The translations under genes and the position numbers were made by a program. Below the pieces are notes generated by a model that saw only the letters and a program-made list of their open reading frames with translations, was not told the origin of the DNA and did not search any database. From NCBI GenBank assembly GCA_036362985.1, contig JAYGXS010000004.1, forward strand, positions 6,251,065 to 6,315,064: 64,000 bases of DNA, given 5' to 3'. Every line of letters starts with the position of its first letter. The stretch's first letter is position 1. Positions 34,670 to 44,348 of this stretch are shown here, piece by piece. The stretch comes from Ligula intestinalis. Its lineage: Eukaryota > Platyhelminthes > Cestoda > Diphyllobothriidea > Diphyllobothriidae.

Positions 34670-35120
34670 GACAAAAACTATTGTGCAAAATCTATGGAAC
34701 ATTTATTCGCTTACATCTGGAGTATGGCGTTCAGGCGTGGCGACCATGGATGCACAAAGATAACCAGATGCTGGAAAGAATTCAGCAAAGCATAACGAAA
34801 ATTGTGAATAGCCTAAAGACCTCATCTTGCAAATGTAGACTAGAAGCACTTAACGTTTTCCCTTGAGTAAAGACAAATCCGCGGTGACCTCATACAGACC
34901 TAGCGCATCCTGAGCAATGGGGAGTGTGCTCTGAAGTTTGATGACTTCTTCGCCTTCATCACTTTAACCCCGCAAGCAGTCGTTCTCACAACGAGTCATT
35001 GGTGTCTGGAACAGACTGCCCGAGGAGGTCGTAATGGCGAACTTCATGGAGGCGTTACAACGGAAACTGGATGAACATCTACTTAAAACTTACCGTTAAT
35101 CTGTACAAGGAAGCAGGAAT
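34670..35120 (+). mobile_element. CR1-like LINE reverse transcriptase fragment, plus strand
   Basis: Same family as 19450-20045. It encodes LLCKIYGTFIRLHLEYGVQAWRPWMHKDNQMLERIQQSITKIVNSL (34677-34814), then CRLEALNVFPL. After a stop/shift come the end blocks: SAVTSYRPSAS, LTPQAVVLTTSH and a WN.LPEEV-like region near 35010 (TGGAACAGACTGCCCGAGGAGGTCGTAATGGCGAAC). The order matches the C-terminus of CR1-type ORF2. 5'-truncated, as usual for LINEs. A SINE tail lies directly upstream. Confidence 0.85.
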
Positions 35121-36129
35121 AATTGACGCCCCGGAAATACCTATAGATAAACATTTAACTTTGTATATTGTTCTCACTATTTTACAGTAACACACTTTAT
35201 GTTGGATATATTATGTACACAAGAGAATTTTCTGACTACTCACACGCACGCTTTGAAACGTGCACTCAATTTTTAAAGTGATATATTTGATGTTAGATAT
35301 TTAATGCATATGGTTTTTAATTAGGTCTTCAAAGGCATTGCCTACAACCTTAAATATACTAAATTTTACTGAACTATTTAGCTAAACAGCTCACACTGGC
35401 ATTGCAGCAAGGACCAGTGCAACTGCTGCAAGCATGTCCTCTGAGATAAATGATTTTGGCTCTGTCCTAACTGTTCAGTTCTTATGGAAACCGCAACATT
35501 GGTCAGTGCAAGGAGTACTAGTGACTTGGCCGGTATCATACAAGACGATCTCAAAACAAGAGAACAATCAACTCTGGCAAGACCAAAAGTTTTGTCACTA
35601 CTCTAGATGTTTAAAAGAACTTGCACCTCCTGGTCACTGAAAATGGATCGTCAGCTTGATTCTCGTGTTCGAAAGGCGAGATGGCAGGTATTGAATATGT
35701 CTGACGACTTGGATCAAGAATAGGACTGGAATTGGGGCCACTGATATCTCCTGTACACTGTCAAGTGCTAAACATTTTTACCCTCAAAGTTCGAAGTTTC
35801 ACAGACGACCAAATCCTGATGTATAAAGTGATCGTTCGTGGTCACATCTCAGAGCTAGCATTATATATGCAACTGGCCGTCGATATGCCTACGCGCGGAC
35901 ATCACTTCGAGTTAGTGGTACAACGGACAGATGCCCTCCCACGCATCAACTGACTAATAAAAGTGAGCGTGTGAGTCCCAGCGATCGAGTTACTTTCTAA
36001 TTCATCAATTGACTCACGAGGCGCGCCGTGAGTGCATGGAATGATCCCACCCGGATTGTGTTGCTGCGTACACAATTGGTGTGTTCAAGAAATAAATACG
36101 ATGTCCTATTTGAACAGTGATCTATACCA
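35121..36129. other. No gene seen
   Basis: A small hairpin ACTCACG/CGTGAGT with a GC-rich loop lies near 36012-36033. Frames at 35434-35953 lack recognisable domains; repeat origin is possible. Confidence 0.45.
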
Positions 36130-36990
36130 TTCATAGGAGTGTCCCCTCGTTGGGGGTAATTATTCTGACGTGCATCCTCCCATATGTCCAGCTGCTGAAA
36201 AAAGGCGGTCCATGGATGCGTCTAATACTCTTTCTTGATGAAACATGAAAGATGAAACGTAATGCCTCTGAAAGCGAATAATTATTGACCACTCTGTTAC
36301 AGGACACAATTGTCTTTTCGGCCTGTTTATTCATTATCGAGCCAGACCATAGCCGCACATTCGCTATGAATACAGGTAAATGAGCAGTTGAACAGCGCAA
36401 AAAAGCACAAACGTAGCAGTGGTTATTCTGGACGGAAATTAAAACAGCTAAGAGTTTTATCAAGAAGCACCTAGTGGACACTGGCCATATGGTCAACTAA
36501 AAGCTACATTTAAGATCGTACTTCGGGTAATGACTGGACGTCATCTACGATTTGCGGTGCCAGCTGCAATACGGACAAGGAAGCCAGAACAGTCGGCAGC
36601 TGGAGCATGTGATCAATCTCGCATTGCCGTTGTAATAATCGATAAACTTATTTCCACCCTCGCCTCCTCGTCTCTCTTCGGACTGACTGCTACCTTGTCC
36701 TCTGCGCTCCCCCTTTTAACCACGTCGCACATTAATTAACATGAGCCACTATTCTATGAAGATTACCTCCCCTTCCATCAGCATGCACCCACACCTAAGA
36801 CTTAAATTTTACGCTCTCACTAACTATGGACTTTAACGCTTTAAGGCTGACACTTAATTTGAAAGTTAACTATCTCATTAATAGGGAACGACCTTCTGCA
36901 GTTTGTCGCGAAATTGTATGACGTCAATAGATCCTGCTGAACTCGTGATCGTTAATTTCTTCAAATTTTATCCGGGAAAATAATGTTTTC
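36130..36990 (+). mobile_element. PLE family A 3' fragment, strongly decayed
   Basis: A plus-strand frame near 36440-36510 reads FIKKHLVDTGHMVN, the conserved end of the PLE endonuclease domain. The following 36520-36990 aligns with the tails at 15720-16185 and 13080-13380 (GTCATCTACGATTTG, GCTGCAATACG, GTGATCAA.CTCGCATTGCCGTTGTAA). The upstream part (36130-36430) is only weakly recognisable. Confidence 0.55.
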
Positions 36991-38513
36991 AATGAGCATT
37001 GCCAACAACCAAAAGGAATAGGTATAAATTCCATTTCTGGCTTATTGGTTGCCATACTCCGCCATTTCCTGGACAGGTTGGTGGACTGCCCAATGATCGA
37101 AGTCAAACAATTAATTCGTTCAAGAAACTTCAAGGCAGAACGGGAAGATTGAGTCCTCTTACCAAACGGTGCGTGTTTTTCCGTCAAGGCCTGCATTTCT
37201 AATCTCAATGGATAAAACAGCAAACCCATGGTTCAATGGTTATATCGATGAACTTCCAATCAACGCTTTTTCGGTCCAAGTCTCCGGTGGTGCCTCTGTA
37301 GTGGTTGCCCCCTGTCCAATGTCTGGCTTTCCACTCGTGGCCTAAATCTATCTGGAGCTTAAGGTCGTTGCGGTCGCCAGACTTACTAGTGCGCGTGACG
37401 TGGACAACCCAACACGCCGTCCAACCAATCAAAGGCCAACCTCACCAATTGATGCGCTTTCTCTCTGTCTTCTTTCATGACTGCTTCTCAAACAGTCACT
37501 TAGGACCCGGTCAATCTCCTGAGTGGACGTCTTCTCCCGAGTCAGACCTCCTCTATCTATTTTCGTTTCCTTTGTGTACACAATATACTCTTCCCTCTAC
37601 TCTGGACTTTAAAGACTTTTCTCCTGCACTAAGTAACCATGGTCTGAAGTTTGCAGTTGGTGGGTTTAACTCACTTAACCCCCTGCGATAGCCCATGTAG
37701 GGTTGGGTATGACTGGCTGATTAAATTTCTATTCCAGTATTCTTTGCCTTCGTCGGCAATTTCCGTTTGCCTGCGATAGCATCAATTAGCCAAATTGTCT
37801 ATCGATCTCTTCCGGGCAGTCATCTGCGCTCATCGTCGAGCAGCTGGGTGCACTCCATGCTGGGATATCTTGAGACAGGTTCCCAAATCTGTTTATTCCA
37901 TCTGGCCTTCATAGTTGCATAAAGAACAGATTTTATTCCGTCCACTATAATCCATCCGCTTACTGTCAACAGTAAAGCCTGCGCAAATCGTATGCTGTGC
38001 TCAGCAGTGTACTTTATATGTTGCTGGTGTTTGCCAAGTGACATCCTTTGCATGTTTTACGGATTTGGATACTTCCTGTGTACCAGTTCGAATGATTAAT
38101 CAGCAGCCTTAGCCGAGGCTTACTTGTGCATGGGCTTTTAAAAAATTAAAACAAGCTGCGTGCACTTTTTGGTTTCAAATCAAAATACTTTGGATTGTAA
38201 AATACGACACAAAATAAACTGAAATTTAATAATAATCTTGTTCACTTGTGATGTAGAGGCCTTCTGTGGAGGGCAGTTACTTGAAATAAGGATATTTTAT
38301 AATAGATTTTTAGCATGGCACCTGTGGACCCCGATTTCAAATATGAGTTTTTGGTTGCCCGCAGGCGTTTGCAGGTATGTAAGTCTTCTGACGCGATTCT
38401 CAGTAAGTCCATATCCAGCGTTACTCTTCTGTGTCCTCAGTGTGACTTTGAAAAATAGGTATCACTGCGGAGGGCTTTTGGATTTCCACCACGTTGATTT
38501 TGGATGTCGTCAG
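36991..38513. other. Downstream of the GPCR; no second gene seen
   Basis: Includes the probable GPCR 3' UTR next to 38514. The segment 37640-37780 has a GGGTATGACTGGCTGATT word related to 13568-13590 and 59586-59600, so it is probably a dispersed repeat. The 128-codon plus-strand frame at 37305-37691 is unrecognised. Confidence 0.45.
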
Positions 38514-39537
38514 TTAGCCCATATGGGATCGATATGTCACTTCATTTCTGTCCGGATGTTTTGACCGACAGCCACTGAGAAGCACCTCAAGGAAGCGCTT
38601 ATTCAGCGAGATATATATTAAAAAAAGAAGGGAGTAACTGACCAAACTGAGAACTTGACTGCACAGTCGATAGTAATTCTTTAACTTGCAACATCTGCCA
38701 CAGTCAGCCGGCAGTATCACATTGGATATTTTCTCAAAGGAGAAGGCCTGCGGTATCTGACCCACCAGAAAGAGAAATATAACGCAGATTTGCATGATTG
38801 TGAGTTTTGTCTGTGCCCGCTGACGTCGATCAAGCTGTTTCTGTTGCGTGCTGCGCCGAGACTTGGTGACCTCGCAGTCGGCCAGCTGCTCACCGGAAGT
38901 CAACGAGAATGAAATACTCGGATCCTCAGTTTTACGCAGGCGAAAGTGATGATGGCTTCGACGATGTGCCGGCGAGCCATTCTTACAAACTCTGTACTTA
39001 TGACCGTTGCTGGTGCAAGTGGAGGCAACAGCGCTCGACTGGCCTTTTCGCATCCGGGTTATGCTTTGACTGACAACATTGAGCAGCAGGGTATTGAAAA
39101 TGCAAAGGCTGATCAGGGGAAACACCTGGACACACAGAAACCGGATCCAGGTGTAGATCTCGTAGTAGACCGAATCACCAAACTTGGTCAACCGGCTTAT
39201 CAAGACAGTGCGATTGACGCTGGTAAAGTTGGAGTTTGTAGAAACTACCCGCTGGGAAAGACGCATTGTGAAGAAGAAGGGCAAATTGAAGGCCAGTGCA
39301 ACCAGCACCACTGTTAGGACATGCATTTTGCCCGACTGGTGTCTGCAGTAGACATTTGCGATGGTGGGATGCTTCATGGCCATGTAGCGTTCGATGGAGA
39401 CAAGCATTGTGAGCCAGGCAGAGGCCGCCTCTGCGACATTGGCGAGACCAAACCCGAAGTAGCTGTTGTAGTAGGACATGGCAAACCGAAAATCTCGGAA
39501 TACTGGATGCGAACAGGATTCCAAATGCCCAGCACAT
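38514..39537 (-). CDS. Neuropeptide-type rhodopsin-family GPCR, exon 2 (TM3 to C-terminus)
   Basis: Second and last coding exon of a 7TM receptor. The minus strand shows a pyrimidine-rich run and TAG acceptor ending at 39538; the exon opens in phase 2 and completes the Arg codon split from exon 1. It adds residues 108-447: TM3 about 132-158 ending in ERY (156-158, the E/DRY motif), TM4 178-198, TM5 236-263 with Pro247, a long basic third intracellular loop 264-350, TM6 351-373 with Pro369 in a GQIP context, and TM7 396-418. N-glycosylation sequons lie at N210 and N215 in extracellular loop 2. TM7 has FLIY in place of NPxxY. The WLT..SIERY and GQIPQ patterns resemble FMRFamide/myosuppressin-like receptors; a flatworm-specific orphan family is the alternative. 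It would couple to G proteins at the plasma membrane. A minus-strand ATTAAA at 38230-38225 is a possible poly(A) signal. GPCR identity is firm; the ligand is unknown. Confidence 0.92.
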
Positions 39538-41111
39538 CTACAAAGAAAGAAAAGTTTGGGGCAATAGTTTAGGAAAACAAAATTATATTTATGGAAACTA
39601 TGAAAACTCTATATGCATAATGCACATATTTTTCATCGTTCGTTCATTTGCAATTTCTTTTAACTAATTTGTGGGGGGCTAAACTTATCCATTTTTTACG
39701 TTACTGTTATATTGTACACTAAAAAAGTTTGAGTGATTCCTTCAACCGCTAATGCTTAGCCTTCTCGGTTTGATTTCAAAAAGATAATCCATTAATAATA
39801 GTCGAATGAGCTGATATTTATTTCCTGGCTCGCTAGTTTTAGTTTGAACTATTTGCTTAGTATAAATAATATCAAAGATTACAAATTTGCAGTGATTTAT
39901 GCTTGCATGACTACATACTGAAACATGTGTTTCGGAATTGCAACGTCGACTATGACATCAAAATGTTTTGCAAGTGGATAGTCAATGTTATAAGTATGAA
40001 TCTGTAAGTGTGAATCCAATTCGGATGAAAGGGTCAGGTAACTGGTGACTGCAGACAATACCTTGTTGTGCAGTCGATGCAATACACTAAGTTGGAGAAA
40101 CAAAAATAAGTGCTATGGCCCTTACTTTTTCTGGCAGAGTGATGAAATATCACTAGCTTAAGCCACTTAAGCATGCTCAAATCCAAAGTCATTAAAGTTG
40201 GCAAATAATACATCAGCAAACATACTAAACATATTCATTCTTGCTCTTTGTAACTGCGTGATATACGCAAAACATATGGCTGACCTTTTGTTAAGTCATT
40301 GTTATATTTTCCGTGGCGTTAAGTAAAATCTTTAAAGATGATGGAATTTGGTTGCAATTGATTTCAAATTGCAAAATAATTCATCATACTTATATGCCAG
40401 GGTTTTTTTACTTAAAGTGTACTAAAAATTGCAAACGATATTTCCTTAATGACAACACAGTAAGGATGTAAGGTAACTTTTTGCAGTGCATTTTTCCCTA
40501 TGCAAAAAATCTGTACTCATTTTTTGAAAGACTTATTTCTTCGCAGATGGCTTTTCAGATTGCGATTAGAATATCGTTGCTTGGGTTGACGGCCTCCTTT
40601 GCACTAAAAGCTACAAAAAACTATATCTTACCATCTCACAAACCCATAAAAATATCTTTGACCATCATCGGGCAGAATGGCTGACGCAAAAGAAGGAGTT
40701 TTGGCGGTTAAAATATCCATATTAAGCCCAAATGGAATAAAAATGACTTTGTTCAAAGCAACGTATGCGTTGAACTAAAAGCAATGTGTAAAATAAGCCC
40801 TTTGTAACAATACACATTTCGATGTGTAAAATGGACAATTTGTAATGTCACCCCTAGGTTTCTGCATAATTCTCTTTTTGTTCACTAACCTAGTTATTTT
40901 TAAACGGTGTCAGCCTCCTATATTATGTATCTTTTCTGACCTCGCCACAAAAACCGCTACAGATATAATGCGTGATGGTGCTCAAATGACCAGTATTTTG
41001 CAGGCAGTGACCACTTACTAAACAATGTTAGAAAATATTTATTACAATTGTAACAATTTTCTTATTGCGTCAACTAATTCTTCAGAATATAGTCATTTAA
41101 TTGCTTAAAAC

Positions 41112-41301
41112 ATAAATAGGACATTATTTGTTTGTGCACCGATCTATTCCTCAGGATGGGCGCATCCTGAGGAATAGATCAGTGCACACTAGTGCTACAC
41201 TAGAGTTGGTTACCCGTGGCTGATGATGGCCAAAAGCTCGAAATAGCTATATCATGGTGCCTTGTCTGAGCCAGAATACTCCTATGACAATAAATAGGAC
41301 A
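41112..41301 (+). mobile_element. Short non-autonomous insertion with long hairpin and hammerhead-like core
   Basis: Flanked by a perfect 12-bp direct repeat, ATAAATAGGACA, at 41112-41123 and 41290-41301, read as a target duplication around a ~166-bp insert. The insert begins with a near-perfect 25-bp inverted repeat (41134-41158 with 41163-41187, one C/A mismatch, GGCG loop). A hammerhead-like core follows: CTGATGA at 41220-41226, a possible 3-bp stem II, and CGAAA ending at 41243. The predicted stem III is AUA/UAU with a GCUA loop, giving an AUC cleavage triplet ending at 41253. Stem I pairing is not convincing. No coding capacity. It could be a hammerhead-bearing SINE-like element analogous to the schistosome Sm-alpha repeat, or a PLE-derived fragment. 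Confidence 0.6.
41134..41187 (+). repeat. 25-bp inverted repeat hairpin, 4-nt loop
   Basis: GTGCACCGATCTATTCC... on the left is mirrored on the right with a single mismatch. The RNA form would be a very stable stem. It lies inside the 41112-41301 insertion. Confidence 0.9.
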
Positions 41302-41494
41302 ATAACAAATGGAAATATCTGTGTCCGTTATGTTTGTGATTTTAAAAAAATGTCTGCCTTTAAATGGAGCCATCAGTTAGTCCACATGTTTCGTAAATAT
41401 TAACATGTAACTACTGGTAACAGTAAACCCCATTTTGGGGGCAGGAAAAACTAATTTAATAATAAAATATATGAGTAAGTGAAAAGTATAAGTT

Positions 41495-41638
41495 CAGAAG
41501 ATGAATTGGCAAAAATACGTTTGTTTTCGATAATTCTCATCAGGCCTTTACATTTATAGGGTAATTAAGTAAATTGACTATGCGGGTTAGTAGAAAAAAG
41601 GAAGGACGGTTGTCAGGGGAGGGGGAACGGGGGGTCAA
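41495..41638 (+). repeat. Left inverted arm of the PLE terminal repeat
   Basis: 144-bp arm that reads as the reverse complement of 44161-44304 with scattered mismatches, mostly in the hammerhead stem III region. It overlaps the target duplication by two bases, then runs into the 44-bp direct copy at 41636-41679 that contains the ORF start. Confidence 0.88.
41508..41546 (-). ncRNA. Mutated hammerhead copy in the inverted 5' arm of the PLE
   Basis: Mirror image of the hammerhead at 44253-44291. On the minus strand CTGATGA lies at 41543-41537, GAAA at 41528-41525, and stem I GGC/GCC is kept (41546-41544 with 41510-41508). The cleavage-site nucleotide is U (41511) in place of C, and stem III has lost its C-G pair. 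It is probably weak or inactive. Confidence 0.6.
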
Positions 41639-41658
41639 TTCATCTTCTGAATTTTTAA

Positions 41659-44136
41659 ATGGGAATTTTCGCAAATTTAAGACAATCCAAAGATCCAGCG
41701 GTGTTAAAGGCGCTCAATGGGTACCTACGTATCAACACAAGACTTGTGGAGGCGATAATACGGGTCAAGTTTATTGACAGATGTGTAGAGGTAGATGAAT
41801 ACTTAACCTTCTACTGGAGAGCATTGCGAAGAAGTCGTACGGTTATCACCAGTGACACATGACGAAGATTTGCTAAGAATGAACGAGAGAGCATCCGTGC
41901 AAAAGTGGAAGAGCTATAGCGTCACTTGTGCCAAAGTGCAACCATACTCGACCAACTAAGCGAAGACGAAAGACTGGAATTCGATAATTATGTGCAATCT
42001 ATCGAGGAGAAGCGGGGAGAAATAAAGACGACCTCTCTTCTTCGGAGCGTACACGAATGCAGACCACAATCAAAGCTTCCTGAAGACCCAAGTCAGTACG
42101 TTCACAACTATTCCTCCGTATCACTTGATAAAACTTCTATCGAAGCCTTATCACTAGGTCCTAAGTTTTGTTGTCCCCGTCAGAAACCCAACCAACTAGA
42201 GCTAGAAACACAGTTTGAGAATCTGCTTAATCAAACGCATGACCTTCAGCCACTTTCGACCGAGAGTTTACAGCACTTTAAGTCTACTCTAGTTAACTGT
42301 TCGTATCAGTATTTAAACAGTGGCCAGAAACATCGGCGTCTGCTAACGAAGGCACACATGAAAAAATTGAAACTTCTTCGGCAGAATAAAGATATACTCA
42401 TCACAAGGCCAGATAAGGGAACGGGCGTTGTTCTAATGGATAAAACAGACTACATTGCAAAAATGCAATCCATTCTCTCAGACAAACACAAGTTTAGCAA
42501 GACGGAAAAGGAGAAAGATAACACTGATGCAGTTGAAACGCAGCTGACTGATTGTCTGAAAAGACTTCAAAAAGACGGTAGCATAAGCGAGTACGACTAA
42601 GAACGTCTCCGCCCCGTTGGCACGCACATACATCGACTGTACGGTTTACCGAAGATTCACAAAGCTGGCGTACCCGTGCGTCCCATCCTAGATATGAGAA
42701 ATTCGCCATACCATGCGACAGCGAAATGGCTAGCGGACAAACTGAAACCCATACAGAGTCAACTAGCCCCATACAGTCTCCGAGACACCTTCGAATTCGT
42801 AGACGGTGTGAAAGAGCTCGACCTGAACGGGACAGTGATGTTTTCACTGGATGTCTCCTCCCTGTTCGCAAACGTGCTGGTCACAGAAACAGTAGATTAC
42901 ATCTGTGACTTCATTAGCTCAAATCACCAGGACATAGGAGTGCCAGTAAATGCACTCAGGGAATTGCTACTAAAGTGTACCTTGAATGTACAGTTCCTTT
43001 TCGACAACAAGATGTACAGGCAATTAGACGGAGTAGCTATGGGCTCACCCCTGGGTCCGCTTCTAGCAAATATATTCATGGGCAACCTAGAGGCTACGCA
43101 ACTTAGCCACCAGATTAATAATCTGATGTACTATAAACGTTACGTAGATGACATATTTGCAGTTGCATCAGACCAAACCGATTTTTCAGCTCTAATGAAC
43201 AAAGTGAATCAGGTGCATCCATCTATCAAATTTACAGTAGAAGTAGAAGAATCTGGATCACTCCCATTCCTTGATGTATTACTGAGTAAAAGGGCTGATG
43301 GGAGCATTCAACGGAAGGTATATCGTAAGAAGACGTGGTCCGGGCAATACATCCATTTTGCTAGCTTCGTACCATTAAACTTCAAACGTAATTTAGTACG
43401 ATGTTTGACGCAAAGGGCGAAAAGGATCTGCTCAAATGATAGCATAGAAGAGGAGCTAAGGATTGTTGAATGTGTATTTTGACAAAATGGGTACCCCAGT
43501 CGTTTTATCGCTAAGCACATGGCTGAAAGGCTACCAAAACCTGCAATGCTAACAGCAGAGAAGAAGCGAATATTTATCAGGGTCCCATTTCAAGGAGACG
43601 GACCAAGCGAACTTCTAAGGAGGCGCCTGAGTTAAGCTGTAGCAACCACCTTCCCAGCAGCCAACGCCCACGTACTCTTCTCCACCGCTCCCATCCTATA
43701 CGGAGTGATCAAGGACAAATTGCCAGCCCAGACCACATCCATGTGCATATATTCATTTACCTGTTCCTGTGGGGCGGGATACATTGGTCGCACGAGTCGG
43801 CGTTTGTCCAAAAGAGTCCGAGAACACATCCCAGCATGGTTAGGAAAGGGTCAACTAAAGGGTGTTAACAGTTCCATTCTAGTGCATCTGGTAGACTCTG
43901 ACCATCGCGTGGATGCCAAAGAGGCCTTCCGAGTTATCTACAAGGTACCCTCAAGCTACTCAAAATTTCTTGGACAGCGTCTCTTGGCTACGTCAGAAGC
44001 GGCCGCAATCAGGCTACGCCGACCCATCCTTTGCGCCCAAAAGAATTTCGTCGCGGCACCACAGGTACCATGGTCAAAAGCTGCTAATTCAACAGCCAGC
44101 GGCTTAACACCTCAACCGACTACCAGATCCCCCTAA
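41659..44136 (+). pseudogene. Penelope-like RT / GIY-YIG polyprotein, nonsense-mutated
   Basis: A single reading frame of 825 codons, ATG at 41659 to TAA at 44134-44136, interrupted by TGA 41860-41862, TAG 41917-41919, TAA 42598-42600, TGA 43480-43482 and TAA 43633-43635. Domains in order: an N-terminal PLE-specific region with the ILITRPDKGTGVVLMDKTDY block; the RT fingers motif LYGLPKIHKAGVPVRPIL from about 42634; FSLDVSSLFANV near 42841; DGVAMGSPLGPLLANIF near 43030; catalytic YVDD at 43141-43152; a thumb/linker; and the GIY-YIG endonuclease with TCSCGAGYIGRTSRRLSKR near 43759-43815. The protein would cut DNA and prime reverse transcription on the nick. The start codon lies inside the terminal repeat, so translation begins in repeated sequence. 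The stops rule out a working protein from this copy unless they are read through. Confidence 0.92.
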
Positions 44137-44160
44137 CGCGGATCAAATGTTGACCCCGTT

Positions 44161-44304
44161 TTGACCCCCCGTTCCCCCTCCCCTGACAACCGTCCTTCCT
44201 TTTTTCTACTAACCCGCATTGTCAATTTAATTAATTACCCAATAAATGTAAAGGCCTGATGAGAATTATCGAAAACAAACGTATGTTCGCCAATTCATCT
44301 TCTG
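44161..44304 (+). repeat. Right inverted arm of the PLE terminal repeat
   Basis: 144-bp arm just after the PLE stop codon. It includes a C-rich stretch (GACCCCCCGTTCCCCCTCCC), then the hammerhead. It is the partner of 41495-41638 and is followed by the direct-repeat segment 44291-44334 and the target duplication. Confidence 0.88.
44253..44291 (+). ncRNA. Type I hammerhead ribozyme in the 3' end of the Penelope-like element
   Basis: The canonical core is present: CTGATGA at 44256-44262 and GAAA at 44271-44274. Stem I pairs GGC 44253-44255 with GCC 44289-44291, and can extend after an internal loop through AUG/CAU. Stem II is short, GA (44263-44264) with UC (44269-44270) around a 4-nt loop. 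Stem III pairs AACA 44274-44277 with UGUU 44284-44287 around a 6-nt loop. The nucleotide 5' of the predicted cut is C44288, preceded by UU, which fits the NUH rule. Small type I hammerheads are established components of PLE ends and would cut multimeric or read-through transcripts at the element boundary. All core positions are intact, so this copy may still self-cleave; its short stems suggest modest activity. Confidence 0.8.
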
Positions 44305-44348
44305 AATTTTTCAATGGGAATTTTCGCAAATTTAAAAGTATAAGTTCA

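Larger units (their letters stand above)
41482..44348 (+). mobile_element. Penelope-like element (family A), nearly full-length, in GPCR intron
   Basis: Retroelement with GIY-YIG endonuclease, inserted antisense to the GPCR. It is bounded by a perfect 15-bp direct repeat, AAAAGTATAAGTTCA, at 41482-41496 and 44334-44348, read as the target-site duplication. The ends are complex: 41495-41638 is the reverse complement of 44161-44304 (144 bp each), and 41636-41679 repeats 44291-44334 directly with one visible mismatch. Such mixed inverted and direct terminal repeats (pLTRs) are a Penelope hallmark. Between them lies one long frame (41659-44136) with RT and GIY-YIG domains. A hammerhead ribozyme sits in the 3' arm and its mutated mirror copy in the 5' arm. 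Five in-frame stops and no frameshift indicate fairly recent but inactive DNA. Related GIY-YIG fragments lie at about 12.6, 28.5, 32.9 and 36.4 kb. Confidence 0.93.

Noticed and set aside
36010..36036. Palindrome ACTCACG...CGTGAGT as a regulatory site
   Set aside because: Single short hairpin in probable repeat DNA; nothing ties it to a gene.
37305..37691. 128-codon plus-strand frame
   Set aside because: No recognisable motif, no splice signals, and the 3' part overlaps a dispersed repeat.
38946..39317. Plus-strand open frame of 123 codons over the GPCR
   Set aside because: It lies antisense to the well-supported receptor exon and has no domain; a shadow frame.
42494..42871. Minus-strand frame of 125 codons over the PLE
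   Set aside because: Shadow of the RT coding frame on the other strand.
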